A stretch of 64,000 bases of DNA, taken from NCBI GenBank assembly GCA_019218415.1, contig JAHUUL010000003.1:124001-188000 (forward strand), read 5' to 3'. The notes below the pieces were generated by a model, which ran no database searches, was not told where the DNA came from, and saw only the letters and a list, made by a program, of their open reading frames with translations. This DNA is from Dermabacteraceae bacterium TAE3-ERU27. Lineage in GTDB: Bacteria; Actinomycetota; Actinomycetes; Actinomycetales; Dermabacteraceae. Every line of letters starts with the position of its first letter. Within the stretch, counting starts at the first letter, position 1. Shown in pieces: positions 1-8,081 of the stretch. Made by a program: the position numbers and the translations under genes.

Positions 1-1028
1 GCGCAAAGTCTCGCGGGTAGCTGCGGGGAAGTATCGGTGATCCCGCCATCGCGCAGCCAGCGCCGGGCGTAGGAAAGCGTATCCAGCGCGTCGCGCTGCA
101 CCACCCAGGAAACCAGCGGCGGCAGGCCGGGAGCGCTCAGCCAGGCCCTGGGGTGCGTATCCCAGGCCGCGTTATCCGGGATCTCCCAGTTGCCGAGCAA
201 AACCAGATTGCCGCCCACCGCCAAATGCTTCGGCAGCGCGGTAAGCAGTTCCTGCAGCAGCGCGTCCCCCGCGTGGGAAGTCTCCCGATAGGTGTGCTTG
301 TCTTCCCCGGGAGGGGAAATCACGAACGGCGGGTTACTCACGATCAACGCGAACTCTTCGCCCGTGAGCGGTTCGGTGAGGGAGCCGAGGCGCGTCTCGA
401 TAGCAAGCCCGTTCAGGGCCGCATTGAAGCTGGCAAAGCCGAGGGCACGCCGCGAAACGTCCGTAGCCACCACGCGCTTCGCGTGGCGTGCCAGGTGCAG
501 CGCCTGAACGCCGCAACCGGTGCCGACGTCGGCCGCGCTAGATACGGGGGTGCGCGGCGTGAGCTGCGCAAGCGTACGCGACGCCCCGCCCACACCCATC
601 ACGTGATCGGGGCCGAGAGGTTTGCCGGTGGCTACCTCGCGCAGGTCGGAGGCCAGCCACCAGTCGGCCTCTCCCAGTTCGTCGTGCACCTGGTAGGGGC
701 GCAGCTCCACCAGGGCGCGGCAGCCACCGTTCTCGGTGTGGGAAAGCAGCCCCAGTTCCTGTGCTCCCGCGGAGGTTAACGTGGGCAGCAGCGAATCTAT
801 CTCCGCGCCGCTCAGTTCCTCTCCCAAGGTGAAAAGGGCCAGCAGCCGCAGGCACGGTGCGGCGGCGTCGGCGCGCGCTGCGAGCAGGGCGGGCGCGGTA
901 AATTCCTGCGCGTAGGCGTCGGCCGCGCTTTCCCCGAGCTGCATCCGCAGGGAAAGCTCCGTGTAGCGTGCCGCTGTCAGATCGGCGCGCAGGGCGGCCA
1001 GCAGGTCGCAGGAGGTAGCTAGAGGCAT
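1..1028 (-). CDS. Class I SAM-dependent methyltransferase, partial (C-terminus cut by window edge)
   Basis: The frame opens at an ATG at 1028 and stays open to base 1, giving 342 visible residues without a stop. A motif I SAM-binding loop, DVGTGCGVQALHLA, sits at about residue 167, and an NPPF motif at about residue 232. NPPF is typical of N6-adenine or N5-glutamine methyltransferases and of RsmC-like enzymes. The N-terminal 150 residues are a helical region seen in large actinobacterial members of this class. The exact substrate (rRNA, DNA or protein) cannot be told from the sequence. The gene is divergent from the helicase at 1161, with about 130 bp between them. The start is the first ATG after the upstream stops; no strong ribosome site is visible. 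Confidence 0.85.
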   Translation of the reverse strand, partial: MPLATSCDLLAALRADLTAARYTELSLRMQLGESAADAYAQEFTAPALLAARADAAAPCLRLLALFTLGEELSGAEIDSLLPTLTSAGAQELGLLSHTENGGCRALVELRPYQVHDELGEADWWLASDLREVATGKPLGPDHVMGVGGASRTLAQLTPRTPVSSAADVGTGCGVQALHLARHAKRVVATDVSRRALGFASFNAALNGLAIETRLGSLTEPLTGEEFALIVSNPPFVISPPGEDKHTYRETSHAGDALLQELLTALPKHLAVGGNLVLLGNWEIPDNAAWDTHPRAWLSAPGLPPLVSWVVQRDALDTLSYARRWLRDGGITDTSPQLPARLC

Positions 1029-1160
1029 ACTTAAATTGTGCACACATAACGGTTTGTCAGGCCGGTACGCCACACATAACCTTTCCCATAAATTGCCTCC
1101 GGGCCGAGAACGCGGCACCGGACGGCAGGTAAACGAGCAAAAGGCAGGTTAAGTAACCGC

Positions 1161-3626
1161 ATGCAAGCCAGAAACCCACTGCTGCGCATGCTCACCGCGC
1201 CACCCCAGCGGCGCGGCTGCCTGCGACACGTGGAGAACGTTCCGGCCCGATCGGCCCGCTACGCCGACATTCCCGACTGGGTTAGCCCCGGCCTGCGCCG
1301 GGCGCTGCACGCACGCGGCGTGGAAAGGCTATGGAGCCACCAGGCGCAGGCAGCAGAGCTTGCCCACGCGGGCAGGGACGTTGTGATCGCCACCGGGACG
1401 GCATCCGGCAAATCCCTCGGCTACCTGCTGCCGGTGCTCAGCGCCCTACAGGAGGGCGGGCGAGACGTAAACGGCAGGGCGCCCAGCGCGATCTATCTTT
1501 CGCCGAGCAAGGCGCTCGCCGCAGACCAGTATGCGGCGATGTCGGAACTCATCACGGCGGGGGAACTGGGCGGGGTACGCGCCCGCGTCTACGACGGCGA
1601 CACCCCCAGCGAGGAACGCCGCTGGGCGCGCAGACACGCAAACCTACTGCTCACCAACCCCGACATGCTGCACCACGCCCTGCTGCCGGGGCACGAACAG
1701 GCAACGCGTTTTTGGCGGGGCCTCAAATACGTGGTGATCGACGAATGCCACAGCTACCGGGGAGTGTTCGGGGCGCACGTTTCCCTGGTGCTGCGCAGGC
1801 TGCGGCGGATAGCCGCCCGCTACGGTGCGGAACCGACGTTCATCCTGGCCTCCGCCACCAGCGCCGACCCGGCGCTGAGCGCTTCCCGGCTGATCGGGCG
1901 CGCAGTGGCCGCCATCACCGAGGACGGATCGCCGCGCGGCGGGCTTACGTTCGCGCTCTGGGACCCGGTGGACCCGGAAGACGAAACTAAGCGCAGACCC
2001 AGCGGCGCGGAAAGCGCCGCGTTGCTGGCCGATCTGGTGGCGGCGGGCGCGCAAACCCTGGCTTTCACCCGTTCCCGTCGCGCCGCCGAAATGGTGGCGC
2101 AGACCGCCTCCCGGCTGCTGCGCGAACGGGCCGAAGAAAGCGCCAGCGCGCCGCTGCTGGCGCTCGCCGACCGCGTATCGGCCTATCGGGGTGGTTACCT
2201 GCCGAGCGAACGCCGCGAGCTGGAGGCGGCCCTGCGCGCCGGGGAGATTCGCGGCATGGCGTCAACCAATGCGCTGGAACTGGGGATAGACATTTCTAGC
2301 CTGGATGCGGTGATAGTGAACGGTTGGCCGGGCACGCGGGCGTCCCTGTGGCAGCAGGTGGGGCGGGCCGGGCGCGGTGCCCAGGCGGACGCGCTGGCCG
2401 TCTTCGTGGCCAGGGAGGACCCGCTGGATAGCTACGTGGTTTCCCATCCGGAAACCGTTTTCGCGGCCCCGGTGGAGGCATCTGTATTCGATCCGGCCAA
2501 CCCTTACGTGCTGATGCCGCACCTGTGCGCGGCGGCTGCCGAACTACCGATCAGCACGGCGGAGGTGGCAGAAGCGGCCGGGGAGAACGGGGCGGAAAGC
2601 GCGCGCCTCGGGGTGTGGCCGGAAAGCACCGCGCAGGTGTTGCGGTTGCTCGGGGAGAAAGGCACGCTCCGCAAAAGGCCACACGGCTGGTTTTGGACGC
2701 ACGCGCAAAGCGCCCATGCGCTAACTGATCTGCGCGGCAGCGGCGGGCAGCCGGTGCGCATCATCGAAACCGGCACCGGGCAAATGCTCGGCACGGTCGA
2801 TGCGGGCAGCGCCCACGAACAGGTGCATGACGGGGCGGTTTACCTGCACCGGGGGCGAACGTTCGTGATAGATCACCTGGATGTGAAAAACGCCGTGGCT
2901 TTCGCGCACCGTGATAACCCGTTGGTGAGCACCCACCCGCAAAACGTTTCCGAGATCCGTGTGATCGGCGTGGAAGAAACCGTGGAACTGGGCGGGGGAG
3001 TGCGCCGCTGTTACGGCAGCGTAGAGGTGCGCGACAGGGTTACCGGCTACCAGGTGAGGGATGTTTACACCCAGGCGGTGCTGGGACAAAATCCACTCGA
3101 CCTGCCCGAACGTACCCTGCGCAGCAAGGCCGTCTGGTGGGTGCTGCCGGAGCAAACCGCCTGCGCCGGGATAGACGCGGAAACCCTGCCGGGGGCGCTG
3201 CACGCCGCCGAGCACGCCCTGATTTCCCTGCTGCCGCTGGTAGCCACCTGCGACCGCTGGGACATCGGCGGGGTATCCACCGCCCTGCACCCGGACACCG
3301 GCCACCCCACGATTTTTGTTTACGACGGTGCGGCGGGCGGTGCCGGGTTCAGCCAGCGCGGGCACCGGGAGGCGGACGCCTGGTGGCGGGCCACCACGGA
3401 ACTGCTCACTCACTGCCCCTGCGCGGCGGGCTGCCCCGCCTGCGTGGTTTCGCCCAAATGCGGCAACGGGAACGAACCGCTTTCCAAACCGGGGGCGCTT
3501 ACGCTGCTTTCGGCGGGGCCGGAGTTTGCGGACCGCCCTGGCCCGGATGTTCCCGGCTCAGACGCTCCCGGTGCGGCTGGGCCTGCGCGGGCCGAAGATT
3601 CCGCCTCGGCCCAGCCCAGGGAGTAG
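1161..3626 (+). CDS. DEAH-type ATP-dependent helicase with C-terminal DUF1998/MZB cysteine cluster
   Basis: Superfamily 2 helicase of the YprA/MrfA type, 821 residues. Walker A (ATGTASGKS) lies near residue 77 and the DECH box near 194. The helicase C-terminal domain shows ALELGIDIS followed by QQVGRAGRG. The C-terminal part carries CPCAAGCPACV followed by a further Cys, a zinc-binding DUF1998 signature near residues 753-770. In actinobacteria this helicase is a constant neighbour of Tad-like pilus genes (the 'helicase/secretion neighborhood'), exactly as here. MrfA-type relatives act in repair of alkylated or crosslinked DNA; that role is by family only. The last 40 or so residues are Pro/Ala/Gly-rich and overlap the opposing TadE-like gene by 217 bp. 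Confidence 0.93.
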   Translation: MQARNPLLRMLTAPPQRRGCLRHVENVPARSARYADIPDWVSPGLRRALHARGVERLWSHQAQAAELAHAGRDVVIATGTASGKSLGYLLPVLSALQEGGRDVNGRAPSAIYLSPSKALAADQYAAMSELITAGELGGVRARVYDGDTPSEERRWARRHANLLLTNPDMLHHALLPGHEQATRFWRGLKYVVIDECHSYRGVFGAHVSLVLRRLRRIAARYGAEPTFILASATSADPALSASRLIGRAVAAITEDGSPRGGLTFALWDPVDPEDETKRRPSGAESAALLADLVAAGAQTLAFTRSRRAAEMVAQTASRLLRERAEESASAPLLALADRVSAYRGGYLPSERRELEAALRAGEIRGMASTNALELGIDISSLDAVIVNGWPGTRASLWQQVGRAGRGAQADALAVFVAREDPLDSYVVSHPETVFAAPVEASVFDPANPYVLMPHLCAAAAELPISTAEVAEAAGENGAESARLGVWPESTAQVLRLLGEKGTLRKRPHGWFWTHAQSAHALTDLRGSGGQPVRIIETGTGQMLGTVDAGSAHEQVHDGAVYLHRGRTFVIDHLDVKNAVAFAHRDNPLVSTHPQNVSEIRVIGVEETVELGGGVRRCYGSVEVRDRVTGYQVRDVYTQAVLGQNPLDLPERTLRSKAVWWVLPEQTACAGIDAETLPGALHAAEHALISLLPLVATCDRWDIGGVSTALHPDTGHPTIFVYDGAAGGAGFSQRGHREADAWWRATTELLTHCPCAAGCPACVVSPKCGNGNEPLSKPGALTLLSAGPEFADRPGPDVPGSDAPGAAGPARAEDSASAQPRE

Positions 3627-3883
3627 ACGACCCGCACGGTTACGTCGCCGCCGGGAACGGGCACGCAAGAAACCAGGGTGGCGCGGTTTGCGGCGGCGAT
3701 ACGTTTCGCCGCGCGGCACGGCTCCTGCCCCTCCCGGTAGGCGGTGGCCGCAGAAAGCGCGGCCAGATCTGCGGCGGCGTTCGCGCCGGTCCTAGCCTGC
3801 GCCGCCTGCCCCCAGAGCGATAGGGAGGCCAGCAGGGCAGCGCCGAAGCCGGCAAAAGCCAATGTGGTGCCGGTGGAGGTCAC
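3410..3883 (-). CDS. TadE-like small secreted/membrane protein (helicase/secretion neighborhood, Rv3654c-like)
   Basis: 157 residues. An N-terminal hydrophobic segment (residues 7-25) is followed by GANAAADLAALSAA, the hallmark of TadE/TadG-like minor pilins (ADLAALAAA-type helix). The conserved part ends near residue 90. The remaining 70 residues are Pro/Ser/Gly-rich and are translated through the antisense of the helicase tail, so the family domain is shorter than the frame. Its ATG overlaps the stop of the upstream tadE by four bases (ATGA), which fixes the start and implies translational coupling. It is the last gene of the Tad operon. Probable role: minor pilin or pilus-associated pseudopilin; the exact function is unknown. 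Confidence 0.8.
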   Translation of the reverse strand: MTSTGTTLAFAGFGAALLASLSLWGQAAQARTGANAAADLAALSAATAYREGQEPCRAAKRIAAANRATLVSCVPVPGGDVTVRVVYSLGWAEAESSARAGPAAPGASEPGTSGPGRSANSGPAESSVSAPGLESGSFPLPHLGETTQAGQPAAQGQ

Positions 3884-4326
3884 GGCGTTCCTCCCGGCGG
3901 AGGCGCGGTTTCGCGCAGGGCGGTGGCGCTAGCGTCTAGCCGCAGCCCCGGCCAGCCTTTCAGGGGCGCGTATTCGCGGCTTATATGCACCGTGACCGAT
4001 TCCCCGCCACTGATCTTTACCCGGTTGCTCTTTACCCGGCTGCCCGGCTCGGCCGTTTGCGCGGCTATCTGTTCCGCCCGCGCGGGGCCTTCCCCGCGCG
4101 CCAGTTCCCGGGCCGCATCCCGGGCCGCCACTTGCAGACGGCCCTGCGCGGCGAAAGCCCCGGCGGCGAAGGCCAACGCGGCCAGCAAAAGCACCACCAC
4201 CGGCAACACGAGCGCGGTTTCGGCGGTCACCGTACCCGTATCGCTGGTGGCAGCCCGTTTCAGGTAAACCGCTGCGGCGGGCCGGTAATCCCGCCTCGCC
4301 ACAGCGTTAGGATTGCTCCCGCTCAC
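3880..4326 (-). CDS. tadE: TadE family pseudopilin
   Basis: 148 residues. The class III prepilin-like signal GTVTAETALVLPVVVLLLA begins at about residue 31: a short basic leader, then Gly, then Glu at +5 and a hydrophobic helix. A prepilin peptidase would cut just before TVTAE. The helix is followed by RDAARELARGE, the usual TadE basic stretch, and a small beta-rich C-terminal domain. TadE proteins are minor pseudopilins needed for Flp pilus assembly in other bacteria. It lies between the Flp-like pilin (4 bp upstream gap) and the TadE-like gene (4 bp overlap), in the conserved actinobacterial order. No prepilin peptidase gene is present in the window. Confidence 0.87.
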   Translation of the reverse strand: MSGSNPNAVARRDYRPAAAVYLKRAATSDTGTVTAETALVLPVVVLLLAALAFAAGAFAAQGRLQVAARDAARELARGEGPARAEQIAAQTAEPGSRVKSNRVKISGGESVTVHISREYAPLKGWPGLRLDASATALRETAPPPGGTP

Positions 4327-4330
4327 GCCG

Positions 4331-4588
4331 CTACACCCCTCCCAGGGCGAGCGCGGAACGGATGATTCCCAACAGCAGTTTCTTCATCTCTCCCGACTGC
4401 GCGATCGCCACCAGCAGAGCGGCGAAACTGCATGCGGCAACGGTAGCGATCGCGTATTCGGCGGTGGTTGCGCCGTCGTCCGCCGCCAGGCGCGAACGCA
4501 GCCCGCGCAGAGAACAGGGCGCGCTCTCAGGGTGGCGGGAAGCCGGGAAGCGGCGGTTGCCGCAGCGGGTGATTTCGTGAAGATACAT
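4331..4588 (-). CDS. DUF4244 Flp-like major pilin subunit
   Basis: 85 residues. A basic leader of about 38 residues is followed by DDGATTAEYAIATVAACSFAALL, matching the DUF4244 pattern (GxTTAEYAxGTVAA), with Glu at +5 of the predicted cleavage site after Gly-39. The C-terminus is short and hydrophobic (LLLGIIRSALALGGV). DUF4244 proteins occupy the position of the Flp pilin in actinobacterial Tad-like loci (Rv3656c-like). GGAG lies seven bases before the ATG. Predicted role: structural subunit of a thin pilus in the membrane or wall, assembled by TadA and the TadB/C platform encoded just upstream. Confidence 0.85.
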   Translation of the reverse strand: MYLHEITRCGNRRFPASRHPESAPCSLRGLRSRLAADDGATTAEYAIATVAACSFAALLVAIAQSGEMKKLLLGIIRSALALGGV

Positions 4589-4675
4589 TTTCGTTCTCCG
4601 TTTCTTTTTCTCTGTTTCTTTTCTCTTTGTGTTTTCGGTTTTTACCGGTGCGCCGCTCCCAGCAGCGCACGTTTA

Positions 4676-5728
4676 TCACCAGCGCACGTCAGTTATCAGG
4701 GAGGCCACCGTCGGCACTATCCCCAGGGCGACGAACGCGGGCAGAAGCAGCAACCCCAGGGGCACCACCAGCCGCACCCCCAAGCGGGCCGCCGCGCCCT
4801 CGGCCTCACGGGAGCGCAGCGAGAGCGCGTCGCGGGCGGCGGATCGCAACAGATCGCCGGTGTTCGCTCCCGCCGCGAGGGACAGGGCGAGCGCAGAAGC
4901 TAGCTCTGCGGGCAAATGCTGGCACGCTGTTTCCGGAGACAGCCCCAGACGCAGCGAGCGCCCGGCTTTGGTCAAGGAATCTTCCTGCAACACCCGGCCC
5001 ACTATCGTTAGCGCGGCAGGCACCGCAGCCCCCGTATCGAGCACAGCGGCCAACAGTTCGAGCGTCAGCGCCGGATCGTTTCCCGGCTGCGGACGGGCCG
5101 CCGCCAGCAACAGGCGGAAGATCCAAAACGTGCCCGCCAGGTAGCAGGAAACCCCGCTCAACAGGCAAAACAGGCCCAGGGAGGAACCGAACAGGAAAAC
5201 CAGCGGGCTGCCCCCGAGCAGGTAGCCGAGGCCCAGGGCCGCCACCGGCAGCAGGGCCAGCAACCGGGCCGTGGCACGCGGCCCGGCAAACGCTGCCTGC
5301 CGGGCACGCTCTGCGTCGTCCAACGCGCGTAGCTGCGCGGCGATACGCGCCAAGATGCCGCTGCGGGAAATGCCCGCCGTGCAGGAAAGCTCCAGCGCGG
5401 CCCCCAGCGCCCTCCCCGCGTGCGGTTCCTCCCGTAGCGCCACGGCAGCCTGCCCTCCCGAAGCGAGTTGGCGCGAAACCCGTTCGGCCACCGCGTGCTG
5501 CGCCGCCAGGAGGTGCCACGCTTTCGCCTCGCTCACCCCCGCCGCCAGCAGCGCCGCCAGCGACTGCGTCAGCCTGGCCGTTCCCAGCAGCCCGCATTTG
5601 CGCGGGCACACGCTTGCCGCGCGCATTTCGCCACGGGGCAAAACGGAAAAATTGGGCGCGGCAAGGAGCCACAGACAGCCCAGAAAACAGACGGTGGCTG
5701 ACAGTAGATACCAGGGAGAAAACATCAC
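4676..5728 (-). CDS. Fused TadB-TadC type inner-membrane platform protein (T2SS F family)
   Basis: 350 residues. An N-terminal membrane segment (5-22) is followed by a first GspF-like cytoplasmic domain (about 50-155), two membrane helices (about 165-215), a second GspF-like domain (about 225-310, with LAAGANTGDLLRSAARDALSLR) and a C-terminal helix (about 322-345). In mycobacteria and streptomycetes TadB and TadC are separate, overlapping genes. Here one uninterrupted frame covers both, with each half shortened. The family forms the membrane platform that couples the TadA ATPase to pilin extraction. Its ATG overlaps the tadA stop by four bases. An 87-bp gap separates it from the pilin gene downstream. 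Confidence 0.85.
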   Translation of the reverse strand: MMFSPWYLLSATVCFLGCLWLLAAPNFSVLPRGEMRAASVCPRKCGLLGTARLTQSLAALLAAGVSEAKAWHLLAAQHAVAERVSRQLASGGQAAVALREEPHAGRALGAALELSCTAGISRSGILARIAAQLRALDDAERARQAAFAGPRATARLLALLPVAALGLGYLLGGSPLVFLFGSSLGLFCLLSGVSCYLAGTFWIFRLLLAAARPQPGNDPALTLELLAAVLDTGAAVPAALTIVGRVLQEDSLTKAGRSLRLGLSPETACQHLPAELASALALSLAAGANTGDLLRSAARDALSLRSREAEGAAARLGVRLVVPLGLLLLPAFVALGIVPTVASLITDVRW

Positions 5729-6948
5729 TCTTCACCCCTCCCGGCAGGTGCCAACGCGGCGGGCAAGAGAGCGCCATGTTTCCCCAGCAATCCCCGCAGC
5801 TCACCCCAGGCGGGACCGACCCCCTCCGGCGTGAGGGCGCTGCTCACGGCGAGGTATCCGTCAGTATCACGACGTAGCACAGCCGCCTCCGCCAGATACC
5901 GCCGCCCGGAACCATCCCGGCGCATGTGCAGCACCAGCCGCAGCGCGGCGGCTGCCTGCGCAGCCAGGGCGGCGCGATCCAGTCCGCTCAACGCCCCTAG
6001 CGCCTCCAACCTGGCTGGCACGTCACCGCACGAGTTAGCGTGCACTGTAGCCGCGCCACCGTCGTGCCCCGTATTGAGTGCCTGCAACAGTTCCCGCACC
6101 TCCCGGCCGCGACATTCCCCGACCACTATGCGATCTGGCCGCATGCGCAGCGCCTGCCGTACAAGAACTTCTAGCCCGATTTCTCCGCTACCTTCCGCAT
6201 TGGCGTGCCGGGCCTGCAAAGAAACCACGTGCGGATGATCGGGCTGTAGCTCGCGCGCGTCCTCTATCAGCACCAGGCGCTCCCGCGCGGGCACCAGGCC
6301 CAGCAGCGCGGTAAGCAGCGTGGTTTTCCCGCTGCCCGTCCCGCCGCTAATCAGAAAAGAAACCCCGCTGGCAATAATCGCCCTGCACAGACCCGTGGAA
6401 AGGGCAGAAAGCGTGCCCGCCCGCTCCAGGTCACGCAAAGTGAACGCGGTTCCCGAAGGCAGGCGCAGGGAAATCGTGGGAGCCTCGCTAAGTGGCGGCA
6501 AAGTGGCGTGCAGCCGCGCCCCCGCAGGCAACGCAAGCCGGGCAGGTAGGTGCGCGTCAACGTAAGGCAGCTCATCGTCCAGCCGCCTCCCCGCAGAGGT
6601 CGCGAGCCGCACCGCCAACTCACGCGCAGCCACGGCGCTAAGCCTGATATCGGTGCGCCTCAGACCCTCGCCATCATCAACCCACACGCTGCCGTCCGGG
6701 TTCACGTTTATATCGCTCACTCCCGGTGCCAGCAGCGGCTCCAAATCGCCCAACCCAAACACGGCCTCGCGCAGCAAAACGGTTAAACGCATAAGCCCCT
6801 GCGCGCCCAGCACCATCCCGGCCTGGCGAGACACTCGGCGTACCCTGGGCACATCTATCTGTCCAGGCGAGGCCACCAAATCTAGCCGCAGCGCGGGGAG
6901 TACCTCCGCCACCGCCGCACGCTCCGCCGCCACCGTCCTAAAAACCAC
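5725..6948 (-). CDS. tadA: TadA/CpaF-type pilus assembly ATPase
   Basis: About 407 residues from a GTG at 6948 (a second GTG at 6933 is possible). The frame is open further upstream to 7206, but that stretch lies inside the CpaE-like gene and does not resemble the family, so the late start is preferred. Conserved features: VSDINVNPDGSVWVDDGEGL, an early CpaF signature; Walker A GGTGSGKTT; the Asp box LIEDARELQPDHPHV; Walker B RPDRIVVGECRG; and the His box TGHDGGAATVHANS. It is a hexameric secretion ATPase that powers assembly of the Flp pilus. It overlaps cpaE by 11 bp and tadBC by 4 bp, so the operon is translationally coupled. Confidence 0.92.
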   Translation of the reverse strand: MVFRTVAAERAAVAEVLPALRLDLVASPGQIDVPRVRRVSRQAGMVLGAQGLMRLTVLLREAVFGLGDLEPLLAPGVSDINVNPDGSVWVDDGEGLRRTDIRLSAVAARELAVRLATSAGRRLDDELPYVDAHLPARLALPAGARLHATLPPLSEAPTISLRLPSGTAFTLRDLERAGTLSALSTGLCRAIIASGVSFLISGGTGSGKTTLLTALLGLVPARERLVLIEDARELQPDHPHVVSLQARHANAEGSGEIGLEVLVRQALRMRPDRIVVGECRGREVRELLQALNTGHDGGAATVHANSCGDVPARLEALGALSGLDRAALAAQAAAALRLVLHMRRDGSGRRYLAEAAVLRRDTDGYLAVSSALTPEGVGPAWGELRGLLGKHGALLPAALAPAGRGEE

Positions 6949-7927
6949 CGTGCACGCCCCCAAGCTCCGCCAGCAGAGAGCGACAGGCGGCGTCGGCCCC
7001 GGTTCGCCTGCGGGAAACGTCCAGGAGCGGCACCAGCGCGCGCCGGTTATCGCGAAAATCCGCACAGACCGGAAAGCCGCAGTCCTTGGCAACCTCCGCC
7101 GCAGGTAAACCCAGCCTGCTACGGCGCAGCACGATCCCCGCTCGGTATCCATTCCGGCGTAATTCCCGGCAGCGCAGGGCGCTCGCCGCCACCTGGTTAA
7201 GGGCATCCCCCGTCACCAGCAGCAGCGGGTACGCTTCGTCGAGGCAAGCGGGCGGGCAGGCCAGGTTGCAGTCGACCACCACCAGGTCGCAGACGCTGCG
7301 CAGCGCGCTCGCCGCGGAATCCCTCACGGCGGCGTCCCGGGGGAGAGGGCCGGTGAGGATACGCACCCCGTCCACGAGCGGGAGAGCCGCGAGCAGCGCC
7401 GCCGGGTCCTCCCCGGCCAGGGAGCTAACCTCCGGCCAGCGCAGCCCCGGAACGTTCCCGGAGGCCGTGAGGGTATCCAGGTAGCCGCCGCACGGATCGA
7501 GGTCTATCAGCGCCGACGTAACGTTTTTGGCCCCCGCAGCCCCTGCCAGGCGCGCGGCGAAAGAGGACGCTCCCGCGCCGCCGTGCCCGGACGCGATAGC
7601 CACCAGCGGGGAACGTTTCGCGGGCGCTGACGCGGCCTCCCGCAGCGCGGTAAGAAAAAGCGCGGAATCTTGGGGCAGGCGCACCACTGCGGCGGCGCCA
7701 TCGCGTAGCGCCCTGGCCCAATCGGTGGCAGTGGGAGGGGTATCGGTGGCGTAGATCAGCCGGGAGCTGACCTGCGGTGCAGGGCTCTGTAGCGAGGCCA
7801 CCGTGATGTCGGCCTGCGCGGGGTCGGCCACTAGCGCATAACCGAGCGCCTGCACATGGTCCCTGACCGCCTGGGGGAGGGCGCCGTGAGCGGGCAGGCC
7901 GTGCAGGTGACAGGTGGGTGTTTCCAT
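6938..7927 (-). CDS. CpaE-like / Ssd-type MinD-family ATPase of the Tad locus
   Basis: 329 residues. The N-terminal 110 residues resemble a receiver-like domain without clear phosphoacceptor context. The ATPase part starts at SGHGGAGASSFAARLA (about 113), a deviant Walker A in which the usual GKT lysine/threonine pair is replaced, as in Rv3660c (Ssd) and its relatives. LIDLDPCGGYLD (about 140) and LVVVDCNL (about 216) follow. CpaE proteins localise pilus assembly; mycobacterial Ssd has been linked to septum regulation. Which applies here is not decidable. It is first in the Tad operon, and the ATG at 7927 is the only sensible start. Confidence 0.87.
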   Translation of the reverse strand: METPTCHLHGLPAHGALPQAVRDHVQALGYALVADPAQADITVASLQSPAPQVSSRLIYATDTPPTATDWARALRDGAAAVVRLPQDSALFLTALREAASAPAKRSPLVAIASGHGGAGASSFAARLAGAAGAKNVTSALIDLDPCGGYLDTLTASGNVPGLRWPEVSSLAGEDPAALLAALPLVDGVRILTGPLPRDAAVRDSAASALRSVCDLVVVDCNLACPPACLDEAYPLLLVTGDALNQVAASALRCRELRRNGYRAGIVLRRSRLGLPAAEVAKDCGFPVCADFRDNRRALVPLLDVSRRRTGADAACRSLLAELGGVHGGF

Positions 7928-8081
7928 ACCGGAAAGCCTGCCCCGGAAATAAATAGCGCAAGCGGGGGCTGTGTAAAACCCTGCCGTGTAGCGGGGCTAA
8001 TACTGGCGGTAACGGCGGTTGTGGATTAAGCGCCGGGGAACGCGCCGCGCGGGAGGGGCACGAGCATTTTAGGTGCTGCCG

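Noticed and set aside
6949-7206. Upstream extension of the tadA frame
   Set aside because: It lies wholly within the CpaE-like gene and does not match TadA; the GTG at 6948 gives a normal N-terminus.
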